Origin: Phycisphaerae bacterium
GTDB taxonomy: Bacteria > Planctomycetota > Phycisphaerae > Sedimentisphaerales > Anaerobacaceae
Assembly: GCA_026386805.1 (NCBI GenBank)
Contig: JAPLMX010000189.1
Location: 1-64,000 of the forward strand
Reading direction: 5' to 3'
Length of the DNA stretch: 64,000 nt
The notes beneath the pieces were generated by a model. The model did no database searches. It was not told the DNA's origin and saw only the letters and a list, made by a program, of their open reading frames with translations. Of this stretch, positions 17,006-24,681 are shown piece after piece. Made by a program: the position numbers and the translations under genes. Position 1 is the stretch's first letter, and each line of letters opens with the position of its first letter.

Positions 17006-20000
17006 GCCGGTCCCCAAGGGAAGGTTGAGGTCTTCACGGCACGGTAGTTCTCGTCCAGCTTCGGTTGCAGCAGGAGAATGGCCGCGATGCGCCGGGCCAT
17101 GTTCGTGACCTCACGAGCCTCTTCAGGGCTGATCGCCCGGCCCAGGATACCCTCTTCCCGATAGCTCAGCCATTTTTTGATGACCTGATACCCCCCGATG
17201 TAATACTCCCACACGTTGACCGGGATATTACGCCAGTAGGCCGCGTGGTTCAGGTACACGTCGCAAGTCTTTTCGCCCAACAGCCGAATCACGTCTCTGC
17301 TTGCCATGCCGCACTTTGCAGCTTCGGCTTCGATCGCCTTGAGTTCCTCCGCATCATACGCCCGCTCGGACAATCTGCCCTTGGCAGGCATGACAACACC
17401 CCCCTTGCCGGGGTGGCCCCAGCCGGCCGTCACGGCCAGGTCGAGCACGGCGTCTCCGATCTTCGTCGTAGGGCCGATGGTCTTGAACACAGGAGCGAAC
17501 TTGCCCGCTGTAACGCCATGGACCTCGGTTTCGGTATCCAGAAGCGCCGCGATCTGCTCGCCCAGCGACGCCGACGCTTCCAGGGCCTGACGGTCTGCCG
17601 GCAGCGGGATGCGCGGCCAGTCCCGCCGGACGCCGTCCGCGTTCTCCGATAGATACAGTGGGCTATATCCAATGGCCAAAGCGTGCATCCAGACCAGCCT
17701 CGCCGTCTTTACGTCAGCCTCAGAACCCCCGAATCGCAGGGCTACCAAGTACTCTCGTACTCGCGCCGACAGGTTCGCCACCGGTCTGTCAGCTTGCGGT
17801 TTCTCCCCTAAAGCGGCGAAGAGCGTCGCCTCGGCCTCCCTTTCAAGCCGAGAGCCGTTCCTGAGAAGGACAGGGAAGTGACGCGCGTGGCCGGAAATAC
17901 AGTCGTAATCACAAACCAATCGTGAGAAAAAGAAGGGAGGACCTTCCCGGGCCTTGTCGGCGGTGTCCCGCGAGAGGAAGAAACCGTTGCCGGGAAAACG
18001 CTGGGCGAGCAACTGGGGACTTGGTCGGGAAAACAGCGGCTGGATGGCCGGGTCCAAGTAGGCGGCCCGAACGTCGAACGGCTTGAAAGGGTAATGGACG
18101 ACGTTCTGCACGTCATACCTCACTTTGCCCTTCAGTGCCATCCGAGACTCCTCCGCATGAAACTCCCCTGATGATAGCATGAAGCGCGGTTCAAGCAGGC
18201 GGATTCCGCTGTCCGCTGCGGTGGGGTCAAGGTATGCTCGCAAATACTCAAACTCATGGACCTGCGACGGGAAACGGATCAGCGAATTACCACGGCGCTC
18301 GACAGGCCCATTGAACGGCGCCACGGCGCACAGTTCAACGAGCTTGGGCCAACTCTCGTAATCTCCCGTCACATTCTCCGGGCGGAAAGAAAGCCGGTTC
18401 TCACGCGATGGACAGGCCAGCGTGTATGTCGCATCGAACCGCCGGGTCTTGAGGCTGTCGAGCAGTTCCGCCCGCTTGTCGACACCCCAGAACTGGCGGA
18501 AACGAACGATAGGCTTCTTCCGGCGCGCGGGTCTGCGGACGATGACGCAAACGGCCGTGCCAAGTTGGATACCTTCACGGTTGTAGTCGGTGGAGAAGAC
18601 GGACGGGTCGGGCTTGCCGTCAGGGGTCAGCTTGCCGGTTTCCCGGCTGTCGCCGTTCATGCAGTCCAGCCACAGCTTGTCGAACTCAGCCAGGAATCGC
18701 TGTCGCATCACCACGAAAGACGGATCGCCCAGGTAGGAAAAATTGGAGATGAATGACACTACACCCTTGCCACTCATTTCCGCGATGCGCCGCTCAGCCA
18801 AGCGGAAGAACCGGACGTACAAGTCGTCAAGGTTGAATTTCTTGATCCCCCAACCACCCTCCCGAATAGGCTTGTTCAGACCCTCCTTGTACACCGCCGT
18901 GTTCACGCTCGGACTCGCGGCTTCGGCAGCGGAGTAGAGGATATCGACCTTGCCTTTCTTCGGCTTGCTGTTGTAGGGCGGGTTTCCTATGACAACAAGT
19001 ATCTTCTCTTGCTGTTTGACATTAGCTGCCGCGTCGCGTTCCTCCCCCAGTCCAGCGAACGCCATGACCTGCTGCTTCGGCCTCTCCGTTGCGTCCCAGC
19101 CCGTCAGCGAGTTGGTGAGATAGACGCCAACTCGCTCGCCGGTCTCGTGTGATAGTGGCGCGCCTTCTCTCTGGAGCATCAGCCCTAACTGGAGGTGTGA
19201 TACTACAAACGGGCCGGGCAGAATCTCAAATCCGAACACGCGATTCATCGCCGCTTCCTTTAGGTCCGACGCCACGAGCGCATCTCCCGCCTTGTCGCGC
19301 AGGATCGTGGCAATTCGGCGGAGGACTTCGACCAGATATGCCCCCGTGCCGCAACAGGGGTCCAGCACGATGACGTTCGGGTCAGCCAAGCCGTCGGGCA
19401 AATCCAGTTCTTCACGCAAGACGGTGTCGACACGGGCTACCTGATACTTGACAATCTCCGGCGGGGTGTACCAGACGCCTAACTCTTTGCGCAAGTCTGG
19501 GTCATAAGCCTCCAAAAACGGTTCATAGAAGTATTGGACCGCGTGCTCGTCCTCGAACCGCTTGAAGAACTCACCCCGGTCAACACGGTTCAGCACGCCG
19601 GCTGCCCAGTCCAGCAGTTCCACGAGGCCCAACTGCCCAAGCTGGTTGGGTTCGGCGACTTGGCGGTATAACGTTCGGATGAAGGGCACGTGCAGCGACC
19701 ATTCGGCCGTCCGCCAGTCAAATCGGGCGCTGGGACCGGGATCGGCCTTGTGCCAGCTCACCCAGGCGGAGAAAACCCCATAGAAAAGGGTCTGAACCAG
19801 GGTTGACCGGAAAAAGTGCTCTCCCTTATCGGCGGTAAACTTCATGCCCAGGGCATCTTCCAGGGCGGACCGGATGGTTTGCAGGGCCGGCAGTTGCTTC
19901 TGCTGCTCGACGCGGGAAAGAGCAGTGATCGCGTAGGAGGCCAGGAACCGCGCCACGTCTTTCGGGTTCAACAGCGGCGCGGCGTGCAGGCAGGCGCGCT

Positions 20001-20568
20001 TGATAAACTCGATGAACTGCGTTCCCTTCTGCTGGGCCGTGGCGCGCGGACGCGCAGCCTTGCGCTCCCAGAAATCCTGTTCGTCGTCGGCCAGGGCGAA
20101 GGACTCGCGTTCCACCGGCTGACCGTTGGGGTCGAGTTCGACGATCAGGAAATCGCGCAGGTTCGACACGATGACGATGCCGTAGGTTCTCAGGTAGTTC
20201 TTGACTTGCTCGCTTGCGGCAATTTCCTTCACGTCGGGCTTTGTGCCCTTGACTTCTATGGCCCCGCGCGACGGCAGTTGGTCAACGCCAGGCGAGGTAT
20301 CCGATGAACGGTGAGACTGATCGGCCGTGAACAGTCCCGCATCGGGCATGCCTGCCCCCAGGTTCTTCAGGTTCGTCATGCAACGCACTTTGGGCTTGAG
20401 AGTCACGCCTACGGCGTTGAAAAGGCCGGCCAAGGTGGGGTAGTAGGATGTCTCAGGCACTCCTGCACCGCTCGCTCGAATCTCCTTCAGCTCAGACAAA
20501 TACGCCTCAACCGTAGCTGCCGCTCGGTTAGTCGCCATAGGACCGCCGCTTGGCTCACGATTTGCCAT
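17002..20568 (-). CDS. Single-chain restriction-modification N6-adenine methyltransferase (type IIG/ISP-like)
   Basis: A large (1188-residue) DNA-modifying enzyme. The N-terminal part (about 1-170) has an IEVKGT motif of a PD-(D/E)XK-type nuclease. The middle carries the AdoMet motif I VLDPCCGTGAYLVEV and the catalytic motif IV NPPY (VIGNPPYNSKPK), typical of gamma-class N6-adenine methyltransferases. The C-terminal 450 residues resemble the specificity region of type ISP/IIG enzymes. No helicase motifs are seen, so it is shorter than LlaBIII-type ISP proteins. The ATG at 20568 with GAGGT 8 bases upstream is preferred; an ATG 21 bases earlier is possible. It overlaps hypF by 4 bases. Confidence 0.8.
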   Translation of the reverse strand: MANREPSGGPMATNRAAATVEAYLSELKEIRASGAGVPETSYYPTLAGLFNAVGVTLKPKVRCMTNLKNLGAGMPDAGLFTADQSHRSSDTSPGVDQLPSRGAIEVKGTKPDVKEIAASEQVKNYLRTYGIVIVSNLRDFLIVELDPNGQPVERESFALADDEQDFWERKAARPRATAQQKGTQFIEFIKRACLHAAPLLNPKDVARFLASYAITALSRVEQQKQLPALQTIRSALEDALGMKFTADKGEHFFRSTLVQTLFYGVFSAWVSWHKADPGPSARFDWRTAEWSLHVPFIRTLYRQVAEPNQLGQLGLVELLDWAAGVLNRVDRGEFFKRFEDEHAVQYFYEPFLEAYDPDLRKELGVWYTPPEIVKYQVARVDTVLREELDLPDGLADPNVIVLDPCCGTGAYLVEVLRRIATILRDKAGDALVASDLKEAAMNRVFGFEILPGPFVVSHLQLGLMLQREGAPLSHETGERVGVYLTNSLTGWDATERPKQQVMAFAGLGEERDAAANVKQQEKILVVIGNPPYNSKPKKGKVDILYSAAEAASPSVNTAVYKEGLNKPIREGGWGIKKFNLDDLYVRFFRLAERRIAEMSGKGVVSFISNFSYLGDPSFVVMRQRFLAEFDKLWLDCMNGDSRETGKLTPDGKPDPSVFSTDYNREGIQLGTAVCVIVRRPARRKKPIVRFRQFWGVDKRAELLDSLKTRRFDATYTLACPSRENRLSFRPENVTGDYESWPKLVELCAVAPFNGPVERRGNSLIRFPSQVHEFEYLRAYLDPTAADSGIRLLEPRFMLSSGEFHAEESRMALKGKVRYDVQNVVHYPFKPFDVRAAYLDPAIQPLFSRPSPQLLAQRFPGNGFFLSRDTADKAREGPPFFFSRLVCDYDCISGHARHFPVLLRNGSRLEREAEATLFAALGEKPQADRPVANLSARVREYLVALRFGGSEADVKTARLVWMHALAIGYSPLYLSENADGVRRDWPRIPLPADRQALEASASLGEQIAALLDTETEVHGVTAGKFAPVFKTIGPTTKIGDAVLDLAVTAGWGHPGKGGVVMPAKGRLSERAYDAEELKAIEAEAAKCGMASRDVIRLLGEKTCDVYLNHAAYWRNIPVNVWEYYIGGYQVIKKWLSYREEGILGRAISPEEAREVTNMARRIAAILLLQPKLDENYRAVKTSTFPWGPA

Positions 20569-20694
20569 GACCAGGACCTCTAAGACCATCTCCCGACCGG
20601 CGGATTATAGCGGGCGGGCCCGCGAAACACAACTTCTGTCTCGCGAGCGAAGGGCGTGCGGAACGTATGCAGACAAATACCTGGAAAAAAATGC

Positions 20695-20723
20695 TTGCCG
20701 ACCACAGTCAGGCATGGTAGCAT
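20695..20723 (+). promoter_or_regulatory. Promoter for tRNA-Ala
   Basis: TTGCCG (20695-20700) and TAGCAT (20718-20723) are 17 bases apart, about 70 bases before the tRNA. It is a moderate sigma70 match. Confidence 0.4.
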
Positions 20724-20793
20724 GACGATAATCTATTGCCGGCCGCTGGCCGTTAGGGACCAACTACTAACGGCCGATGACGGTTTATGGTTC

Positions 20794-20866
<73 letters not shown>

Positions 20867-20867
20867 T

Positions 20868-20915
20868 TCAGTTCAACACAGCGAAGAAGGCGGAAGCATC
20901 GACATAGACGTTCAC
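20868..20915 (-). pseudogene. PIN-domain toxin, first 15 codons only
   Basis: A GTG overlapping the antitoxin stop (GTGA) opens a frame reading MNVYVDASAFFAVLN and then TGA. V-Y-V-D-A-S-A-F is the start of VapC-like PIN RNases, and its Asp is the first catalytic acid. The frame is cut one base away from the 3' end of tRNA-Ala, so the remaining ~115 residues were lost at that junction. Confidence 0.65.
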
Positions 20916-21160
20916 TTGCCGTTGTCCTCTGCCAAGTAGTGGTCATGGCGAACAGAGACATCCTTACGGCCCGAGCGAAACCGTCCGGCCGCCGCCATTG
21001 CTTTGTGCTTCTTCCGGCCGACGTCAGCCGACAGGTCTGATGCCAGTACTTGGTCCACCCCTCGTCGTATGAGTTCCGCCATAGACAACTGATGCCGATG
21101 CGCCAGCTTCCTCAGGGACTGGGCTTGGCTTTCCGTCAACTGAACTTGGGTCCGAACCAT
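20912..21160 (-). CDS. Ribbon-helix-helix antitoxin (VapB/CopG-like)
   Basis: An 82-residue DNA-binding antitoxin. A ribbon-helix-helix fold is evident in VRTQVQLTESQAQSL...LSMAELIRRGVDQVL near the N-terminus, followed by a charged tail that would wrap the toxin. The start MVRTQVQ at 21160 (AAGGTGG 8 bases upstream) fits the usual family start. An ATG at 21190 with GGAG is also possible. Its partner PIN toxin gene overlaps its stop codon but is destroyed after 15 codons, leaving the antitoxin alone. Confidence 0.75.
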   Translation of the reverse strand: MVRTQVQLTESQAQSLRKLAHRHQLSMAELIRRGVDQVLASDLSADVGRKKHKAMAAAGRFRSGRKDVSVRHDHYLAEDNGK

Positions 21161-21240
21161 ACGTGAATCCACCTTGAGTTCTTTGGCCATGAATTGCTCC
21201 GAATAGCCCCAGCGCGGCCTTCGGCCGCAACCAAAACCTC

Positions 21241-21325
21241 CTCTCGCCAAGACGCAGAGAACGCCAAGAAGACAGGACCGTGATCCTCTTACCCTTTGCG
21301 GTCTTGGCGTCTTTGCGAGAAACCT
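21241..21325. repeat. Word-like inverted repeat (CGCCAAGACGC / GTCTTGGCGTC)
   Basis: Left words CTCTCGCCAAGACGCAGAG are mirrored by GCGGTCTTGGCGTCTTTGCGAG on the right. It lies between the antitoxin and the template-repeat region, where a DGR reverse transcriptase would normally stand. Confidence 0.55.
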
Positions 21326-21474
21326 GATTCTCTGGGTTTTAACGACTTACGTCGCGTATGCGCAAAAACCTTCGCGAGAAAACAAGATTGGAACAAGTAG
21401 GAGTACAAAAGGCCGCACGGCACGTTCGGATGCAATCGCCTACCAGTCCCGCGCGGTCCTGTGACGTAGATTCG

Positions 21475-21555
21475 GTTGCCGGGACACCGGCCCGGCAACT
21501 CAGGAGCAGCGCCAGGACTTCCGGAACCACGCTCCCGGCATCCGTAAACGCCGGG
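21475..21555 (-). other. Structured region 3' of the template repeat
   Basis: Downstream of the template on its transcribed (minus) strand are two stable hairpins: GTTGCCGGG/CCCGGCAAC (21475-21499) and CCCGGC/GCCGGG (21534-21555). In characterised DGRs the RNA just after the template folds and is bound by the reverse transcriptase. That role here is inferred from position only. No reading frame in 21326-21592 looks like a protein. Confidence 0.35.
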
Positions 21556-21592
21556 ATTCCGGGCACAGAAGAAAGCCTTCTGAGCGGAAGTG

Positions 21593-21734
21593 CAAGGCCA
21601 AACGACACCGACACCACACGAAAACCAATATTGTCGTTGCGTTCATCGGGGTCGTTGTTGTTGCGATACGCGCTGCGACAGTTCCTGGGATTATTGTTCC
21701 AGGCACCGCCACGCAACACACGACCAGAGCCAGA
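21593..21734 (-). repeat. DGR template repeat (TR)
   Basis: A 142-bp non-coding copy of the 3' end of both receptor genes, on the same strand. Reading it in frame gives [20 protein letters not shown], rich in AAC/AAT codons as in DGR templates. Compared with the first receptor there are 15 differences, 14 of them at template adenines. Compared with the second there are 28, of which 19 are at adenines. After the shared GTCGTTTGGCCTTG the template continues CACTTCCGC, while both receptors continue GGAC, as expected for IMH* versus IMH. It has no start codon or ribosome site of its own. This is my strongest non-gene call. Confidence 0.9.
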
Positions 21735-21765
21735 CAGCGCTGCCCCTTCAACCAACAAAAGGCAT

Positions 21766-21795
21766 TGTAAAGGGTAAAAGAGCAAAGAGCAAAGG
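21766..21795. repeat. AAAGAGCAAAG word-like repeat after receptor 1
   Basis: The GTAAAGGGTAAAAGAGCAAAG stretch follows the stop of receptor 1, and an almost identical stretch follows receptor 2 (24651-24680). The shared flank extends past both stop codons but is absent next to the template repeat. Confidence 0.5.
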
Positions 21796-24636
21796 TTATT
21801 CGGAAGGTCCAAGGCCAAACGACACCGACACCACACGAAAACCAATATAGTCGTTGCGAGCAACGGGGGCGCTGCAGTAGCGATACGCGCTGCGACAGAA
21901 CCAGGGACTATTGATCCAGGCACCGCCACGCAACACACGAACAGAGCCGAATGGAGGCGCGTTTGGGTCCTTGACAGTGGATTTCTCGCCAAACAAGTCG
22001 CTGCACCATTCCCAGACGTTGCCGGCCATATCCAGATGGCCGCCAGGTCCCGCGCCGGCAGGATACATCCCCACGGGGCTTGGCGCTCCCACGTTATGAC
22101 CGAAGTTCAGGAGTTCTTCGTTCGCGGGCTCGTTGCCCCAGGGGTAGTCGCCCTGGGGATTCGTGGCCGCCGCGGCCCATTCCTCTTCCGTCGGGAGGCG
22201 ATAGGGCAACTCGGTAGACTCACGGAGCCATTGACAGTAAGCGCGTGCCTCGTACCACGATACGCCGGTAACCGGCCGGCTGAGATGCTCCAACTGATCG
22301 TCCCAGTGATCTGGAGCGTCCCATCCCTCGCGGGCCTTGATGGACCAGGAATCACCCCAGAAGCGCTCCTGCCCATAGCCGCCGTTGTCTACGAATCGTC
22401 TGTACTCGTCGACCGTGACCGGATACCGGCCCAGCAGAATCCCCTTCACACCTGGCACCGGGAGCATCGCAGGCTCAGGCCTGGCCAAACGCGGGTCGCC
22501 CGCCTTGCCCAGGGCCTCCGCCGCCGCCAAACGCTGGCGCCAGGGGACCCGCTGGGCCCCTTCTCGTGTGAATATCGCCAAGACGCGATCCCGCGTCTCG
22601 TCCCAACCCAACCGCGCCGGCGGTTGATAGTCATACACCGCCAGGATGTGCAGCAGCCGGCCCAGGATACCCACGGCCCGTGCCGTCGCGGCCAAGTCCC
22701 CCTCCTTCGCCTGGCCCAGGATGCGTTCCACCAGCAGATACAACCCGCGCCGGCCGGTCTTGGCCAGACAGCCGGCAAAGTGATCGATGACCTCTTTCCA
22801 CTGCTCATCGTCCGCGTGGGGAGCGATCTGGGCCCACCACCCTTCCTCCCCGTCGCCCAATTCCGAGAGGGCCTTACCGGCGTAGTGCTCCTGAAACGTC
22901 AGGTGCCAGAACCGCAGGCGGCCGGTACTGTCCTGGCATACGATCCCGCTGTCGACCATTTCCGCCTCCAGGAACCGCACGCCTTCGCGGCGCAGATGGT
23001 CTGGCTTGACGTCGCGTTCATCCAGAAAAGGCCGGCCCAGTTGCTCCGCCGCCCAGGCCAAATCGACGGTGACCTGCTTGCCCTCGGGGGCCGTGGTCAT
23101 CGCCAGGGCCAGTTCTTTGAAACACTCCCCGGCAAAGGTGCTGGTGTAACCTCGGTCCCTGCGTTTCTCGTCCCTGGCGTACAGCAGCCAACGGAGCACG
23201 GCCATCAACAGGTCCGCCTTGCCCTCGGGGAGATGACGCTCGTTCCAGTGGACCACGCACAGGCAGGTCAGCATCACCGGGTTCTGGGCCATACGGCGTA
23301 TGTGCGGCACGTTGAGGACGGCGGCCTGGAGCTGGGGTAGATAGGCGTTTCGGCCTCGCTCTTGTTCATCCGGATACAAGGCCGTGGCCCAGCGCTGCAT
23401 GAACTGGACGATCTCCGGCTTCTCGAAGGCGCAGATGTGCGCCGTGGCCATGCCTTCAAGTCCGGCCACGGCCTGGTAGCCGAAGGGGCGGGACGTAATC
23501 ACGAACAGATTGTTCCTCCAGTGATGAACCAGCGCGTTGACCATGTCGGCCATGCGGGTACGCAACGCCGGGTCGGCCACCTCGTCCAGCCCATCCAGCA
23601 GGACCACACACCGATCCTGATCCAGGAATCTCGTCAGCAGGTCCGCCTTGGCGGCGCCGAAGCCATCCGCAAGGGCCCGTGGCAGGGCGCACCATGCGGC
23701 TCCACGGCCGCCGTCTTTCGAGGCCGCGACCAGTCGGGCCACGCTGACCAGGATGGGCACCGGCACGGCCTCCACGTCCGCCAGCCCGAGCAATGCGTGG
23801 CGGCGCGATTTCCCCGGGTCCAGTCCGTCTTTGGCCAGTACGCACGCGATGAACCGCAGAAACGTCGTCTTGCCACCGCCCGGATCACCCACGATCAGAA
23901 GCCGCCGATGGCGCGACAAAAGGTCTGTCAGCGGCACACGCTCGGAAGGGCCGCCCCTGCCAATGTCGGACACGCGCGCTGGGCTGTCTGAGCCGGTCTG
24001 AAGGGGAGTGTAGTGCTCCTCAATGGGAAAGTACACCGGCTGCCGACCCGCCCCCGATTCCGAGAGAATGCCCTGGATATCGATCCGATGCGTCTGGGCC
24101 TTCAGCTCCTCAAGATAGTCCCGGCGCAGACGTTCGTGCGCACCCAGGTCTCGGCCCTTCTTCCATTGCAGCAAGGCCGCCAGGACCTTCTGGCCCAAGG
24201 TGTTGTCGGTGAACGGGGCCGCCATCTGGTCCCTACGGAACCGGGCCTTGAAGGCATCGAGCTTGTCTTGCTTCTTCCATCGATCCGGACCTGCGTCAAA
24301 GTCACCTGGGGCCACAGGTAACGACGGGTCGATCTCGAACATCAGCCGCTCGCGCGCCTGCCCATATTCGAGTTCCGTGATCGATGCGTCTTGTCCCTCT
24401 GGCATCCACCCATATCGGTGCGCGACAATCCCCAGCAGCGCATCGGCCTGCTTCACATAGTCCAGGCACGCTTCCATCGTCGGCGTCGTCGAAGCCGTAA
24501 ACCTCTCCATGCCAATGGGCATCATGTCGGCTTGGAGTATGGCCTCCTCCACGATCTGGCGTCGCTCCTGGTTGTCCAAATACGTGCTGGACACAAACAC
24601 CTTGTAGGTTCTCTCCGATGTCCCGTCTCGTGTCAT
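21796..24636 (-). CDS. DUF4062-NACHT-FGE-sulfatase receptor, DGR variable protein 1
   Basis: A 946-residue STAND-type NTPase probably acting as an intracellular sensor in conflict or self/non-self recognition. It has an N-terminal DUF4062 domain ([15 protein letters not shown], about 10-105), a NACHT NTPase with Walker [10 protein letters not shown] (250-258) and Walker [11 protein letters not shown] (343-352), and a helical linker. The C-terminal formylglycine-generating-enzyme-like C-type lectin fold (about 730-946) has [42 protein letters not shown] and RVLRGGAW. The last 50 residues are the variable region. Helical repeats such as TPR or WD are absent. It follows receptor 2 on the same strand with a 45-base gap. 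Confidence 0.88.
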   Translation of the reverse strand: MTRDGTSERTYKVFVSSTYLDNQERRQIVEEAILQADMMPIGMERFTASTTPTMEACLDYVKQADALLGIVAHRYGWMPEGQDASITELEYGQARERLMFEIDPSLPVAPGDFDAGPDRWKKQDKLDAFKARFRRDQMAAPFTDNTLGQKVLAALLQWKKGRDLGAHERLRRDYLEELKAQTHRIDIQGILSESGAGRQPVYFPIEEHYTPLQTGSDSPARVSDIGRGGPSERVPLTDLLSRHRRLLIVGDPGGGKTTFLRFIACVLAKDGLDPGKSRRHALLGLADVEAVPVPILVSVARLVAASKDGGRGAAWCALPRALADGFGAAKADLLTRFLDQDRCVVLLDGLDEVADPALRTRMADMVNALVHHWRNNLFVITSRPFGYQAVAGLEGMATAHICAFEKPEIVQFMQRWATALYPDEQERGRNAYLPQLQAAVLNVPHIRRMAQNPVMLTCLCVVHWNERHLPEGKADLLMAVLRWLLYARDEKRRDRGYTSTFAGECFKELALAMTTAPEGKQVTVDLAWAAEQLGRPFLDERDVKPDHLRREGVRFLEAEMVDSGIVCQDSTGRLRFWHLTFQEHYAGKALSELGDGEEGWWAQIAPHADDEQWKEVIDHFAGCLAKTGRRGLYLLVERILGQAKEGDLAATARAVGILGRLLHILAVYDYQPPARLGWDETRDRVLAIFTREGAQRVPWRQRLAAAEALGKAGDPRLARPEPAMLPVPGVKGILLGRYPVTVDEYRRFVDNGGYGQERFWGDSWSIKAREGWDAPDHWDDQLEHLSRPVTGVSWYEARAYCQWLRESTELPYRLPTEEEWAAAATNPQGDYPWGNEPANEELLNFGHNVGAPSPVGMYPAGAGPGGHLDMAGNVWEWCSDLFGEKSTVKDPNAPPFGSVRVLRGGAWINSPWFCRSAYRYCSAPVARNDYIGFRVVSVSFGLGPSE
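21811..21949 (-). repeat. DGR variable region 1 (VR1)
   Basis: The 3' end of receptor 1, aligned without gaps to the template at 21593-21734. Changed codons are AAC>ATC, AAT>AGT, AGG>TGG, AAC>TTC, AAC>TAC, AAC>TGC, AAC>AGC, GAC>GCC, GAT>GTT, GAA>GCT and AAT>TAT, all at template adenines. The only other difference is one G>T near the 5' edge. Conserved lectin-fold positions (CRSAYR, IGFRVV) are unchanged. The near-perfect match outside adenines indicates recent or ongoing retrohoming. Confidence 0.9.
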
Positions 24637-24681
24637 AAGATGTACGGCCCTCTAAAGGGTAAAAGAGAAAAGAGCAAAGGG

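Noticed and set aside
17002..20568. DISARM- or BREX-type defence operon around the methyltransferase
   Set aside because: No helicase, PLD nuclease, PglZ or DUF1998 partner is present; the gene is flanked by hypF and tRNA-Ala only.
21339..21992. Open frame on the minus strand that reads like a C-terminal FGE-sulfatase fragment
   Set aside because: It contains the template repeat and non-coding flank; it has no ribosome site or start of its own and the similarity stops at the template edges.
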